Part shown: one piece after another, positions 1 to 9,401 of the stretch | Layout: the number at the start of each line of letters is the position of its first letter | Numbering within the stretch: the stretch's first letter is position 1 | DNA from: Victivallis vadensis | GTDB lineage: Bacteria; Verrucomicrobiota; Lentisphaeria; Victivallales; Victivallaceae | DNA: 64,000 nt | Direction of reading: 5' to 3' | Assembly (NCBI RefSeq): GCF_003096415.1 | Contig: NZ_QEKH01000024.1 | Coordinates: 1-64,000, forward strand | Notes under the pieces: generated by a model | Databases searched by the model: none | Told to the model about the DNA's origin: nothing | What the model saw: only the letters and a program-made list of their open reading frames with translations | Translations under genes and position numbers: made by a program

Positions 1-213
1 AAAAATTCGTGTTTTTTTCAATCAAGGTCGGCACAATAAATTCAGGAACTTCTCTCGATTCGCGGGAGCAGTTCAAAAAAACAGGAAAACTTGAACTTAT
101 CTCTAAATAAACCCTAAAATATCCCGGCTTGCCGAAATTAAAAGCCGGAAACAGGAAAAACACCGCATTTTTACCATATTCTGACAAAAACCGCTATGCG
201 GCCTCCGTCCTCC
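1..213. other. AT-rich gene-free stretch at window start
   Basis: No supported gene is seen here. The stretch is AT-rich compared with the rest of the window and lies downstream of the minus-strand lyase gene. An inverted repeat CCGGCT...AGCCGG at about 124-148 could be part of a transcript end, but no clear T-tract follows it on the minus strand. Confidence 0.5.
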
Positions 214-2619
214 TCACTTCCCGCCCGGGAGAAAACGTACCGACAACTCCACCGCGCCGGAAGCGGGAGCCGGAACCGTGAAACGCACCATCTTCACCTT
301 GCCGGTTTTCTGGTCGAACGGCTTCAGGAGTTCTTCTTCCGCCACGACCTCCCACGCGCCCGGCATATTTTTTTCGAGACGCAAAAAGGCTTTTCCCTGC
401 GTCAACAGCAAGGAACCGTCCGTTTGCGTCGCGGCTTCAGCCCGGGTGCACATCTGCCAACTGATAATCTCTCCTGGCTTCACTCCCTGCAGAGTGTCGG
501 TCAGAGTCAGGGTACGGTCGGCGGCCAAGCCGGCCCGCCGGACCACCCGTTCCGCTCCTCCGGCGTAAACCGGCGTCAGATCGGCTTCGATCATGTTCCC
601 GGAAGCGGCTGTAATCGCGCCTTTCCCGTCGACTCGTTGCGGCTGTCCCCCGATCCGCGCGATATTGTGGCTGTCGGCTCCGTAGCGGAAAACCTGCCAG
701 CGTTCGCTGTCCTGCTTCATGTCCCATATCTGCAGGACTTTTTCCAGCTTCGAATAGTTCTGCGCTCCCAGGTCCATCGCCCATCGCACGCCGTCGGCCT
801 CGTAGATGAATGCGCCGCAATCCATATGGCCGTGGTTGCGCCGCGGCGAACCGGCGGTAAGGCCGAAGTAGACGGCATCCGGTTCCCAGCCGGAACGCAT
901 CACCGCAAGCGGCGCGGCCGCACTCTTTCCGCTGAACCAGCCGAGCGGGCCGTTTTTCACTTTCCCGACCGGTGGCCGGAGTCCGGTCAGAATCAGCGGC
1001 AGCAGCCGCTTGTCGTCCTGTTTCCATGCGGGCTTCTCCCGGCAATACGTCTCAAGCATGCCGTTCTCCCACGGCACAAGCCAGTCGGCCCGGTCAAACC
1101 GTTTCGCCAGGCTGAACATTGCAAACGAAAGCTGCCGCCTCTGGAATGTATGGGTATCGCCGCAATTGAATGTGAAGCCGGTTGGCCCGGTCATCGCCTG
1201 CATGAAGTCTCCGGTCTGCGACAGTCCGGGCGTATCGGCCAGGCCGAAATTCCGGTTGAATGCCGCGTCGAGCATATCCAGCGCCAGCGCGGTAAAATCC
1301 GACGCGTAAATCCAGTAGCCCGGTCCTTCCGGATGAGCGCCGCGCGGACTGTAACTGGCCGCCAGCGAGTAGCGCAGCCGTTCCACCGCACGGGTGATGA
1401 TCCGCGCGGCAAGCTCAGGTTCGCGGTCGCCGACCGCAACCGCTCCGGCGATCAATCCGGCATGACAGACCTGATTCCAGTTGTTGGTGGTCGAAACCCA
1501 CCACATTTTCGGCCCGAACGAGGGCTTGAGTCCTTTTTCAACAATCGCGGCGGCAACCCGGTCACGCTGTTCCGGGGTCAGCTCTGCATAGAGCCAGTCA
1601 TAGGCGAGCGACACCCCCATCAGCAGTTCGGCGGTATCGAGAAAATGTTGCGGATTCCAATCCGGATAACCGGCTGCGTTCAGCAATTCGGCCACCGCCC
1701 GCTCGGCGAACCTCCTTTCACCGGTCAGTACCCATGCCGTCGCCAGCGTGTTGAGCCGCGCTAGTATCTGCTGGCTGGCAGAGAGCATCCGCATCGGATC
1801 CATCATCACCTTCGGCTGCGGCGGCATCGGCAGCAGCAGCTCCGCATTGCCTACGATCCGCTTCGCCAGCAGTTTTCCCAGTGGTGTTTCTGCATTCTTC
1901 CGGATTGTGTCGAACCGGTCGACGAGTACCCTCGGCCGCCGCACTCCCAGTTTGTCGACTGCCTCACGCACCTCCGCCGTGATTCCGGCGGGAACCGCGG
2001 TGATCTTCAACGTCAGTTCCGCCGCCTCTCCGTTCCGTTTCGGAAAGAGGCGCAGCCGGTAGGCTCCGGCGGCGGAAAACAGCTCGAATCCGAATTCTCC
2101 TTCAAGTTTCACCGTGCTGCCGGAGGTCTCCAGCAGCACCGCCTTGGCCGACTTCCATTTACGCCCTCCGAAATCAGCGGCACGCTTCGGCAGTTCCACC
2201 GCGTCCCTGTCAACCGTGCAGCGGCGTCCCCCCAGTTCCGCCGCCGGTATGGCGCCGTTCAACACCAGCAACGCCCTGAACCGCTCCGGGAATTCCAGCC
2301 GCCATCGGCAGGCGATTGCATTCTCTCCGGCAGTTTCCACCGTTTCAAAAAATCGGCACGCCACACCGTCCAACAGCTGCCAGGACGCTTCCAGTTCAAA
2401 ACGTTCCGGCAAAACTTTCGGGAATCCGACCGCAGGAGCCAACGCCGGAGGCTGCTGGAAGCTCGGCTTCCAGTCCTGATAGGCCATCCATTCGAATCCG
2501 ATGCCGTCGCCGATTCGGAGCCTGCCCTCCCGGTCGACCGAAAAAGCGGGCGGCAGCGCAGCCGCGCTCACCGCCGCAAATACAGCCGCACACCATATTC
2601 CAAATTTACCGATCACCAT
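214..2619 (-). CDS. Secreted heparinase II/III-like polysaccharide lyase
   Basis: This 801-residue protein has an N-terminal signal peptide (hydrophobic to about residue 22), a beta-rich N-terminal region, an alpha/alpha-toroid middle and a C-terminal heparinase II/III-like beta domain. Visible family-type motifs are NNWNQVCH at about 379-386, EGPGYWIY at about 431-438 and NHGHMDCGAF near 590-600, which carry the conserved Asn, His and Tyr of such lyases. The family cleaves acidic polysaccharides by beta-elimination; the actual substrate (glycosaminoglycan, alginate or other uronate polymer) cannot be read from the sequence. The ATG at 2619 follows a strong GGAGGAGG. It is the last gene of a regulator-pseudopilin-lyase operon, 12 bp after the pseudopilin. 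Confidence 0.85.
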   Translation of the reverse strand: MVIGKFGIWCAAVFAAVSAAALPPAFSVDREGRLRIGDGIGFEWMAYQDWKPSFQQPPALAPAVGFPKVLPERFELEASWQLLDGVACRFFETVETAGENAIACRWRLEFPERFRALLVLNGAIPAAELGGRRCTVDRDAVELPKRAADFGGRKWKSAKAVLLETSGSTVKLEGEFGFELFSAAGAYRLRLFPKRNGEAAELTLKITAVPAGITAEVREAVDKLGVRRPRVLVDRFDTIRKNAETPLGKLLAKRIVGNAELLLPMPPQPKVMMDPMRMLSASQQILARLNTLATAWVLTGERRFAERAVAELLNAAGYPDWNPQHFLDTAELLMGVSLAYDWLYAELTPEQRDRVAAAIVEKGLKPSFGPKMWWVSTTNNWNQVCHAGLIAGAVAVGDREPELAARIITRAVERLRYSLAASYSPRGAHPEGPGYWIYASDFTALALDMLDAAFNRNFGLADTPGLSQTGDFMQAMTGPTGFTFNCGDTHTFQRRQLSFAMFSLAKRFDRADWLVPWENGMLETYCREKPAWKQDDKRLLPLILTGLRPPVGKVKNGPLGWFSGKSAAAPLAVMRSGWEPDAVYFGLTAGSPRRNHGHMDCGAFIYEADGVRWAMDLGAQNYSKLEKVLQIWDMKQDSERWQVFRYGADSHNIARIGGQPQRVDGKGAITAASGNMIEADLTPVYAGGAERVVRRAGLAADRTLTLTDTLQGVKPGEIISWQMCTRAEAATQTDGSLLLTQGKAFLRLEKNMPGAWEVVAEEELLKPFDQKTGKVKMVRFTVPAPASGAVELSVRFLPGGK

Positions 2620-2631
2620 CTTCCTCCTCCT

Positions 2632-3327
2632 TCAGTTGGAACGGCGGAACTTCTTGAACCACAGGAACGCATTGTAGGACGCATAGGTTTCCCAATTCGC
2701 CGCCGCCCGGTTATCGACGGTCCGCACTGCTCCATCCTGATAGAGCACATTGGATTTCACCCCATGTGCATGAGGCTGGTCGTTCAACTTGAAAAACTCA
2801 TCGGCGGCCATCGCCCGGTCCGGATATTTCAGCCGGTAGCTGTGGGTCAGATTCTCATTCCATTTGCCGTAGGCTTCTTCCCACAGGAACGGCAGAAACC
2901 GGTAGCTCGACAGCAGCCAGTCCGGACAATTCCGCGTGATCCAGGACATGTCGTAACGGTTGAAACCGGCCGCAACCGTCGCCGCCGCGGAACGCGCGGG
3001 ACATTCAAAGCTTTTTGCCGCCGGGATCATTCCGGTATCGATCAATGCCGAGGCCAGGCCCTGATTGGAGTTCCCACGGCGGAACTTGGTTGTATTAAGG
3101 GTATTATAGTTATTGTCATCATCCGTCGGCGCATAGGGAAACCAGCCGTTGAAATCGATCGTATAGGAAGAAATCCCGATGCCGATCTGCTTGAGATTGT
3201 TGATGCAACTGATATTGCGCGCTTTCTCCCGCGCCTTCTGCAATGCGGGCAGCAGCATCGAAGCCAGAATCGCAATGATTGCTATAACAATCAGCAATTC
3301 AATTAGTGTGAATTTTGTTCTTCCCAT
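2632..3327 (-). CDS. H-X9-DG pseudopilin of the lyase cassette
   Basis: This is a type II secretion-like prepilin of about 231 residues. The short basic leader MGRTK is followed by FTLIELLIV and a hydrophobic helix ending in [11 protein letters not shown]. The C-terminal part holds [12 protein letters not shown], an exact H-X9-DG motif. A prepilin peptidase would cleave before the Phe and methylate it. I prefer the second of two adjacent ATGs (3327) because it gives a better spacing to GGGAGGAA. The gene lies between the GntR-type regulator and the lyase on the same strand with very short gaps, so the three are probably co-transcribed. Its function beyond a pilin-like fold is unknown. Confidence 0.88.
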   Translation of the reverse strand: MGRTKFTLIELLIVIAIIAILASMLLPALQKAREKARNISCINNLKQIGIGISSYTIDFNGWFPYAPTDDDNNYNTLNTTKFRRGNSNQGLASALIDTGMIPAAKSFECPARSAAATVAAGFNRYDMSWITRNCPDWLLSSYRFLPFLWEEAYGKWNENLTHSYRLKYPDRAMAADEFFKLNDQPHAHGVKSNVLYQDGAVRTVDNRAAANWETYASYNAFLWFKKFRRSN

Positions 3328-3373
3328 CATTTCCTCCCTGTGGCGGTCATTATTTCTTGTTCCGGTTGAAAAC

Positions 3374-4405
3374 TCAAGGTTCCAGAATCCGGCAACTGGA
3401 ATTGATGCACAGTTCCGCTCCCACGATCCGTCGCACCGGTTCGGTTTCCGGTTCTTCCAGCCTCCGCAGCAGGTGCGTCAACGCCGCCTGTCCCATCTGA
3501 AAAAGCGGCATCCGAATGCAGCTTACCGGAAAGGACACTCCCGCCACTCTGTCCATATCATCAAAGCAGATCAGTGAAACATCCCCGGGAATTTGCAGCC
3601 CGGCCCGTTCCGCCGCCACCGCGAAAGTCGGAGTCTGACAGCCGAACAGCAAAAACGCGGCGGTCGGCCGGCGCTCTTTCAGCACACCGGCCAGTTCATC
3701 CACCGTGGGATCGCGCAACACCAGCCCGGAGGGCGACGGAAGCCGGTGCGCCGCGAATGCCTGATAATACCCCCGCTCGCGCAACTCCATCGAAGCACCG
3801 CCGCCGGTCACCATCATAATCTCCCGGTGACCCGCCATCAACAGATATTCGACCGCCCGGTATGCTTCCCGGGTATAATCAACCGAAAAAAACGAGAAAC
3901 GCGGGTTCTCCGGTTGCCGGTTGATGAACGCAATCGGCAAGCCTTTTTCGGCCAGCGCGGCATAAGGCGCGTAATTTTCATCTCCCACCCACATCATCAA
4001 CAATCCGTCTATGCCGGCCACGTTCAGCGTCTTCGGATTGCGGTTGTCAAGCACCGTGAGCCGGCAGCTGTCCTGCTGCGCCGCATCCAGAATTCCTTTC
4101 ATCAGCAGTTCCTGATAGTAAGCTCCCCAGCCGGGTGCGATCGGATCAATGCCGATCGTCCACGGCCGCGACGGCGCCTTCGGTCCCGGCGCGGAACGCA
4201 GCACTTCCCAGCCGACTCCGGCACGGCTGCTGATGAATCCGCGCTCCGACAACAGTTGCAACGCCTTGCGCGCGGTAGTCCGGCTGACTTGGTATTCCTC
4301 GGCAAGCCGCTTTTCGCCCGGCATCAATTCGCCGGGAATCAGCAGACGTTCCCTGATCCGCCGGTGAAGCTCCTCATAAACGGCCCGATAGGCGATTTTC
4401 GACAT
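3374..4405 (-). CDS. GntR-type regulator with periplasmic-binding-like sensor domain
   Basis: A 343-residue regulator with an N-terminal GntR winged helix ([19 protein letters not shown] at about 33-51) and a LacI/PBP1-like ligand domain from about residue 80 ([24 protein letters not shown]). Proteins of this build bind sugars and release DNA. It is the first gene of the operon with the pseudopilin and the heparinase-like lyase and has a good promoter with an overlapping palindrome upstream, which suggests autoregulation. The inducer is probably a breakdown product of the polymer cut by the lyase; this is inference. Confidence 0.88.
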   Translation of the reverse strand: MSKIAYRAVYEELHRRIRERLLIPGELMPGEKRLAEEYQVSRTTARKALQLLSERGFISSRAGVGWEVLRSAPGPKAPSRPWTIGIDPIAPGWGAYYQELLMKGILDAAQQDSCRLTVLDNRNPKTLNVAGIDGLLMMWVGDENYAPYAALAEKGLPIAFINRQPENPRFSFFSVDYTREAYRAVEYLLMAGHREIMMVTGGGASMELRERGYYQAFAAHRLPSPSGLVLRDPTVDELAGVLKERRPTAAFLLFGCQTPTFAVAAERAGLQIPGDVSLICFDDMDRVAGVSFPVSCIRMPLFQMGQAALTHLLRRLEEPETEPVRRIVGAELCINSSCRILEP

Positions 4406-4437
4406 TTCAAACGTTCCTATACATGTTTACGTGATCC

Positions 4438-4455
4438 TGTCTATAATTATACACA
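4438..4455. promoter_or_regulatory. Candidate operator overlapping the -10 box
   Basis: An 18-bp near-palindrome, TGTC-TATAATTATA-CACA, has the perfect core TATAATTATA and one mismatched pair. It covers the -10 hexamer, the position expected for a repressor site. The likely ligand is the GntR-type regulator encoded immediately downstream, by analogy with the other cassettes. Confidence 0.45.
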
Positions 4456-4474
4456 ATCCAGCCGCAGATGTCAA
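4446..4474 (-). promoter_or_regulatory. Sigma-70-like promoter of the lyase cassette
   Basis: On the minus strand TTGACA (4469-4474) and TATAAT (4446-4451) are both perfect consensus hexamers, separated by 17 bp. The promoter sits 41 bp upstream of the regulator ATG at 4405. Confidence 0.8.
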
Positions 4475-4587
4475 TAGCGCATCGGATTTTTTTCAGGAAT
4501 TTTTCCATTCATACCGGTTGGTCTTCAAACCCGGCTCCCGTCTTGCCCGTTGTTCTGATGAAAACGGAGCACCCGCCTGCATCCGGT

Positions 4588-4974
4588 TCAGGTCCACTCG
4601 ATCCATCGGGACCAATCTATCGCCAACGCCAGACCGCCCCCGTTCAAAACAGCGGGAATCAGCACCAGTAGAACGGCGTAAGCTGTATTCATTGAGGCTT
4701 CCGCTTCACTTCCGCCGGAGTCATGAGTGCCGCATGTCACAATAAATCCGGCGATCATAACCAATATCGCCAGCGCATAACCGGCCAGCACGCCGAAATG
4801 CAAAAGCCGATATTTTTTGCCGATCAGCCCGGCGACACATTCGGCTGCGGAAAGAAGATTTGGGAACACGATCAGCCCCCACAACAGCACCGGCGAAGCC
4901 AACCGATACATAAAAAGCGAAAGCGGCAGCACGATTGTCAACAGCAAAAGAAGCCGTATGAAATACATCATCAC
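4588..4974 (-). CDS. Small membrane protein of unknown function
   Basis: A 128-residue protein with four hydrophobic segments (about 5-25, 27-47, 55-80 and 95-118), probably an inner-membrane protein. The family is not recognised. The start is uncertain because it begins with three consecutive Met codons and has no clear Shine-Dalgarno sequence. It lies alone between tRNA-Pro and the lyase cassette, on the same strand as both. It could be transcribed together with the tRNA. Confidence 0.55.
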   Translation of the reverse strand: MMMYFIRLLLLLTIVLPLSLFMYRLASPVLLWGLIVFPNLLSAAECVAGLIGKKYRLLHFGVLAGYALAILVMIAGFIVTCGTHDSGGSEAEASMNTAYAVLLVLIPAVLNGGGLALAIDWSRWIEWT

Positions 4975-5001
4975 TGATATCCGGTGAACTGATCATAAAG
5001 T

Positions 5002-5078
5002 TGGTCGGGGTGGAGGGGATCGAACCCTCGACTTTCTGCTCCCAAAGCAGACGCGCTAAGCCACTGCGCTACACCCCG
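5002..5078 (-). tRNA. tRNA-Pro (anticodon TGG)
   Basis: The minus strand folds as a cloverleaf: acceptor CGGGGTG paired with CACCCCG, a D arm with AGCGCAGT, an anticodon stem TCTGC/GCAGA with loop TTTGGGA (anticodon TGG), and a T arm GAGGGTTCGATCCCCTC. The 3' CCA is encoded (5002-5004) after discriminator A. It should read CCN proline codons. Confidence 0.97.
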
Positions 5079-5101
5079 ACGAATTGGAAATAAAGTGCGG
5101 T

Positions 5102-5130
5102 AATATATCCCCGAAGCGGAGAATATGCAA
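5102..5130 (-). promoter_or_regulatory. Promoter of tRNA-Pro
   Basis: TTGCAT (5125-5130) and TATATT (5102-5107) on the minus strand are 17 bp apart and end 24 bp before the tRNA 5' end. The tRNA therefore appears to have its own promoter rather than being the tail of the preceding operon. Confidence 0.6.
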
Positions 5131-5140
5131 TACGGCGCCG

Positions 5141-6493
5141 TTATTTTTCCGAAGATTCCGGCTTGCCGGCCGGTTCGTCGATCTTCAGTTTGCGGACCCA
5201 TTCCAGTTTGTCGCGGCCGATTTCGACCCGCACCCCCGGCTCCGTGCCGAAGAAAATCGCCTTTTCACTCTCCTCGAACAACGCCCCGAGTTCGACCCGG
5301 CCCGTATCCTTGAACTTGATTTCGCAGTTGGCCACCCACACGTCGATCTTGCGGTTGACCACCTTCTCCTTCTGCACCTCCAGTACGTAATCGCGGCTCG
5401 AAGGCATCGCCCGCGGATGCGACACCGTCACCACATGCCTGCCCGGCGCGACGGAATCAATCAGGATCGGCTTCGTGCCGGTCGAATTCTCCGACTCGGC
5501 CACACTTTTGCCGTAAGGCTTGCCGTCCAGCGAAATATGGATTCCGGCCGGCTGCACGTTCAGTATGATCGCCCCGGTGCTCTTGACCAGCTTGAACCGG
5601 ATGCTGTCGCTGAAGCCCGCCGCGATCTGGATCGTCTTTTCCCCGACATCGTATCCCTGCTTCACCGCCCTGATCCGGTAGACCGCCGGAGTCAGGTTCA
5701 TCACGGTGCACGGCGTGACGCCCTGCTTCACGTCGTTCACGAAGATTTCGGCCCCGGCCGGCTCGGAGGTGATGTCGATTCCGCCCGGCTTCGGCGTCAG
5801 CTTGTAGGTTTTCGGCAGCTCCTCGCCCCGGTTCAGGGTCAGCACCTGCTCCAGCGGCAGGAAGCCGGGAGCTTCCAGCCGGATCCGGTATTTGCCCTCG
5901 TTGAATTCGCCACTGTACGGCGTCGCCCCGACCGGCCGGTCGTCGATGAACAGCTGCGCCTGCTCCGGTATGCTCGAAATCGTCGCCTTGGCGATATTCG
6001 CGTCGAGGTTCACCATGATCTGCCGCGGCCGTTCGTCGTCCACGCGCCAGTCGATCGCCCGCTCGCTGTAGCCGGGCATCCGGAGCTGGCCGGAAAAACT
6101 GCCGAGCGGCAGCTCCAGCACCAGCGGCGTCGCCCCGACCACCCGCGATCCCATCACCAGCTCCGCTCCGGCGGGCCTGGTCGCCACCAGCACCGAAGTC
6201 AGCGCCGGTTCCAGTTCGACCGCGATCCGCCGATGCTCCTGATCCTTCAGCACGACCGACTGCCACTTCGGGGCATAGCCGGGCGCCGTGAATTTGAAAA
6301 GATACGAACCCGGCGGCATCTTCAATTCAAACGGCGGCTTCGTAAACACCTGTTTGCCGCAGCCCACCGACAGTCCTTCCGGCCCGGTGATGTTCACCAC
6401 CGCGCCGGGCGGCTCTTTCCTGCCGCATCCGCCCGGCAGCGACAATGCCGCGGCCAACACCGCCGGCAGGAAAAAATTCATCATCCGTTTCAT
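5141..6493 (-). CDS. PEGA-repeat lipoprotein
   Basis: A 450-residue protein with a lipoprotein signal (LSLPGGCGRK, lipobox Cys about residue 23) followed by several beta-sandwich PEGA-type repeats. Each carries a version of I-x-S-x-P-x-G-A-x-I/V-x-V/I-D (for example VATRPAGAELVMGSRVVG, ISSIPEQAQLFIDDRPVG, ITSEPAGAEIFVNDVKQG, LNVQPAGIHISLDGKPYG). PEGA domains are usually extracytoplasmic and are often found with surface layers or Ser/Thr kinase systems. It starts 4 bp inside the preceding FHA gene (ATGA overlap), so it belongs to the Tad-like operon. A structural or anchoring role at the cell envelope is inference. Confidence 0.85.
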   Translation of the reverse strand: MKRMMNFFLPAVLAAALSLPGGCGRKEPPGAVVNITGPEGLSVGCGKQVFTKPPFELKMPPGSYLFKFTAPGYAPKWQSVVLKDQEHRRIAVELEPALTSVLVATRPAGAELVMGSRVVGATPLVLELPLGSFSGQLRMPGYSERAIDWRVDDERPRQIMVNLDANIAKATISSIPEQAQLFIDDRPVGATPYSGEFNEGKYRIRLEAPGFLPLEQVLTLNRGEELPKTYKLTPKPGGIDITSEPAGAEIFVNDVKQGVTPCTVMNLTPAVYRIRAVKQGYDVGEKTIQIAAGFSDSIRFKLVKSTGAIILNVQPAGIHISLDGKPYGKSVAESENSTGTKPILIDSVAPGRHVVTVSHPRAMPSSRDYVLEVQKEKVVNRKIDVWVANCEIKFKDTGRVELGALFEESEKAIFFGTEPGVRVEIGRDKLEWVRKLKIDEPAGKPESSEK

Positions 6494-8046
6494 TTCAGTT
6501 TTCCCCTCAGAGCGTTGTCGACCGCGAAAAGCCCGCGCCTCGCCTTGTCATAGGGCACGGAGCCGACATCCACCAGCTCCATCACCTCCTGATAGACCAG
6601 CCGCAGCTTCCCGTAATCCTTGAGCGCCGCCAGCCGGGCTACCTCCGCATTCAACGCATTGAGCTTGCGCTCGCGCAACTGCTGTGCCTCCGCCAGCCGG
6701 CGGCGCGCCCGGTCCCACATCGCCGGATGCGGCGAGAACTGATCCAGATAACTGACCGTCAGCCGGTAGCGGGCGATCGCGTCGCGCAGGTTCGACGGCA
6801 GCGCCTCCCGGTCGGCGAACAACTGCTCGGCCTTCACGAAGCTCGCCTCCGCCTGCGATTTCAACTCCTCCGCCGTCAGCGCGATGGTCTGAAGCCCGTA
6901 CTGCTCGGCCAGCGCGTTGATTGCCGCCTCCGCCTTTTCAAACTCCATCGGCAGGAACTGCCCGGCCACGCGGATATCCGCGACCCGGGTTGGTTCGGCG
7001 ATCACCAGCCGCCGGTTGACCAGCTCGCGGGAGCGCGGCGCGGCGGGCCGCGCCATGGTCCAGATGCCGGAGCTTTCCAGCTGGCCGCGCAGCACATCCA
7101 GATTGCTCTTGCCGATCTCTTTTTCGGTGCGCTCGACATGGCGCATGGATTTGATGTCGTCGAGAAGAAAGGTCGCCCCGCCGTTTTCCAGCAGCATCGT
7201 AAAGCGGAACACATTGTCCGGCGCCTGGATCACCTTTTCGTAATAGACCGTCAGCGGCTTCTCCGCCGCGGCCGCATTCGCGGCGTTCTTCGCAGCCGGA
7301 GCAGGCGAAAAGAGCCGGATGCACGCGCTGATCACCACGACCACCACACAGACGATCACCGTATAAAACGTCAGGTTGGAGATGCGGCGGCGCGGCTTCG
7401 CCGGGGCGTTTCCCGCGTTTTCCTCTTTCCTCTCCTTTTTCGACTCGTCGAACAGCCGGAAATTCCCGGAGTGGATCGCCGATTCGATCGCCACCGGCTC
7501 GGCGGCGGGCGGAGGAGGAGCTGCGGGGGCCGGTTTCGGGCTCACCGGCGGAAGCGGTTCGAGCACCCGGGTCCGCGCCGACGGCGACACCGCCTCCGGT
7601 GCCGGGAACGGAATCGCTTCGGTCGGAGCGGAATTGCGGACCACACCGGTTCCGGGCGCAACACCCGGTTCGCGCGTGCGCTTGCCGGAAAGCCCCGGCA
7701 CCGGATTGGTCACCGACGACGGAATCGGATTGAAAATCACCTTGGGCGGCTCCGCGGCCAATCCCGAAACCCGGATCATCTGGTCGCCGATTTCGAGCAG
7801 GTCCCCTTCCGCCAGCGTGCGGTCGCTGGTGATGCGCACCCCGTTCAGCTTCACGCCGTTGGTGCTGCCCTGATCGCTGACGATCCACGCGCCGTCCGGA
7901 TTCAGCCAGAGCCGAGCGTGGTAGCGCGACACGCCCTCGGTCGGAATCCGGACGATATTGCCGTCCTCCCGGCCTATGGTAATCTCCGGCAGCGCAAATT
8001 CGGCTTCGTCGCCGCTTCGCACACCGTTGACAAAAGATATTTTCAT
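6490..8046 (-). CDS. FHA-domain membrane protein in Tad-like operon
   Basis: A protein of about 518 residues. Residues 1-95 form an FHA domain (GREDGNIVRI, SRYHARLWL, DQGSTNGVKLNG), a phosphothreonine-binding fold. A Pro/Ala-rich linker follows, then one membrane helix near 235-260 (FYTVIVCVVVVVISACI) and a mostly helical C-terminal part with possible coiled coil. I use the ATG at 8046, since the FHA fold starts directly with MKISFVNG; an in-frame upstream start would only add non-conserved residues that overlap the DUF192 gene. It shares the operon with an FHA-fused ATPase, hinting at phosphorylation control. Confidence 0.85.
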   Translation of the reverse strand: MKISFVNGVRSGDEAEFALPEITIGREDGNIVRIPTEGVSRYHARLWLNPDGAWIVSDQGSTNGVKLNGVRITSDRTLAEGDLLEIGDQMIRVSGLAAEPPKVIFNPIPSSVTNPVPGLSGKRTREPGVAPGTGVVRNSAPTEAIPFPAPEAVSPSARTRVLEPLPPVSPKPAPAAPPPPAAEPVAIESAIHSGNFRLFDESKKERKEENAGNAPAKPRRRISNLTFYTVIVCVVVVVISACIRLFSPAPAAKNAANAAAAEKPLTVYYEKVIQAPDNVFRFTMLLENGGATFLLDDIKSMRHVERTEKEIGKSNLDVLRGQLESSGIWTMARPAAPRSRELVNRRLVIAEPTRVADIRVAGQFLPMEFEKAEAAINALAEQYGLQTIALTAEELKSQAEASFVKAEQLFADREALPSNLRDAIARYRLTVSYLDQFSPHPAMWDRARRRLAEAQQLRERKLNALNAEVARLAALKDYGKLRLVYQEVMELVDVGSVPYDKARRGLFAVDNALRGKLK

Positions 8047-8507
8047 CGAAACCCCTTGTTCGTTCCAGTCCCGGTTCCCGGCTCGGCCGAGCACGGGGAA
8101 GCCCCTGCATTTTTTAAGATAGTTTCAGATTGCAATTTTTCAATCGCCTCACCGTCCAAAGTCGAATTTAAATTGATCCGGTGCCCGACCCGGCAGGCGG
8201 CCCGTTCGATCGCGCCCGCGGGCAGTTCGATCACCGTGACCGCTCCGCGGCAGCCGGCGGGCAGCCGCCACGGCCGGAAATCGCTTTTCAACCGGATCAC
8301 CTTCGACTCCCGGTCGAGAAAGACCAGGTCGATCGGCACCGTCATCCACCAGCTGTGCACCGCGCCGCAGCGGGGAAATACCATCGCGTCGAACTCCCCG
8401 GCCGCAAAGCGCCGCCCGATCATGCCGCGCAGCCGATCGAACCAGCCGAGCGCCCACCGCGGATGACGCGCCAGATACCGTTTCGAATCCAGATCGTAAA
8501 TCATCAT
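8043..8507 (-). CDS. DUF192 family protein
   Basis: About 154 residues. The central part matches the DUF192 pattern: the stretch RLRGMIGRR, then FPRCGAVHSWWMTVPIDLVFLD, then a Gly-rich turn and VIELPAGAIERAACRVGHRI. The biochemical function of the family is not known. Start: two adjacent ATGs at 8507 and 8504, of which the first overlaps the TadC stop by 4 bp, typical of translational coupling. It ends overlapping the next FHA gene. The last 35 or so residues are a non-conserved tail. Confidence 0.82.
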   Translation of the reverse strand: MMIYDLDSKRYLARHPRWALGWFDRLRGMIGRRFAAGEFDAMVFPRCGAVHSWWMTVPIDLVFLDRESKVIRLKSDFRPWRLPAGCRGAVTVIELPAGAIERAACRVGHRINLNSTLDGEAIEKLQSETILKNAGASPCSAEPGTGTGTNKGFR

Positions 8508-9382
8508 CCCACCCGGAACATCTGAAGAACCTGAAGGGCCAGCGGCCCGAAAATCACGATCAGCACCGACGGCAGAATGCAGAACACCACCGGGAAAATG
8601 ATCTTGACCGCCGCCTCGTTCGCCAGCTTCTCCGCCAGCGAAAAGCGTTTGTTGCGCTGCATATCCCCCTGCACACGCAGCAGCTGCACGATGCTGACGC
8701 CCAGCTCCTCGGCCTGCACGATCGCGTTGACCGTCGTGGTGAGGTCGGGCTGCCGCACCCGCTGCGCCATGTCGCGCAGCGCATCCGCCCGCTTGCGCCC
8801 GAGCTGCATCTGCCGGAACGCCCGGGTCAGCTCCTCGCCGAGCGGGTCCATCCGGCGGCGGGCCAGGATGTCGCGCAGCGCCGACACGATGTCGCGCCCC
8901 GACTCCACCGACAGCATCAGCAGATCGAGCACGTTCGGCAGCGCCTTCATGATCGACAGATGGCGCGCCTTGATCCGCATCGACAGCCACATCGACGAAT
9001 AGAACGTGACGACCAGCGCCGCCATGCACAGACAGATCAGCACCCGGCCGGAGAGCGCCCCGATCAGCAGAATCACCAGCCCCAGCAGATAGACCAGCAG
9101 CTTCAGCCCGATGAAGTCCCCGGGAGTGAACACCTCGCCGTACCCCGCCATCAGCAGCTTCGGAGCGACACTCCTGCGCCATGAAGCGAGCCCCTCCGAC
9201 TCCGAGGTGGAGCGGACCAGCGGCAGGAACGGCATCAGCAGCCGGAACAGAACCGGCACCGGCAGATCGGTTTCCGCCCGTTTCCGCTCCAGCTCCACGC
9301 CGGAGAGCAGCCGCAGGATGCACAGCGAAAGGCAGGTCACCGCCGCTCCGGCCGAAAACGCCGCCGCCAACTGTATAATCAT
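8504..9382 (-). CDS. tadC: TadC-like inner-membrane platform protein
   Basis: About 292 residues with a GspF-like fold: an N-terminal membrane helix, two central helices (LLVYLLGLVILLIGALSG and LICLCMAALVVTFYSSMW) and a C-terminal helix pair (VVFCILPSVLIVIFGPLAL). The cytoplasmic helical bundle carries the family-type LRDMAQRVRQPDLTTTVNAI stretch near residue 200. TadC pairs with TadB to form the platform of Tad/Flp-type pilus machines. I use the ATG at 9382 with AGGGG upstream; a TTG at 9388 is possible. It lies 19 bp after tadB. Confidence 0.85.
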   Translation of the reverse strand: MIIQLAAAFSAGAAVTCLSLCILRLLSGVELERKRAETDLPVPVLFRLLMPFLPLVRSTSESEGLASWRRSVAPKLLMAGYGEVFTPGDFIGLKLLVYLLGLVILLIGALSGRVLICLCMAALVVTFYSSMWLSMRIKARHLSIMKALPNVLDLLMLSVESGRDIVSALRDILARRRMDPLGEELTRAFRQMQLGRKRADALRDMAQRVRQPDLTTTVNAIVQAEELGVSIVQLLRVQGDMQRNKRFSLAEKLANEAAVKIIFPVVFCILPSVLIVIFGPLALQVLQMFRVG

Positions 9383-9401
9383 ATCCAACTTGCCCCTGCT
9401 C

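Noticed and set aside
196-1764. Long plus-strand open frame opposite the lyase gene
   Set aside because: It is the reverse shadow of a well-supported lyase gene, has no family motifs and is rich in Arg, Pro and His as expected for antisense GC-rich DNA.
6445-8466. 673-codon plus-strand open frame over the FHA and DUF192 genes
   Set aside because: Antisense to two recognised genes, with low-complexity Arg/His/Gln composition and no motif.
8508-9323. Upstream extension of the DUF192 frame over the tadC gene
   Set aside because: It is an out-of-frame shadow of tadC; the DUF192 domain begins at the coupled ATG at 8507.
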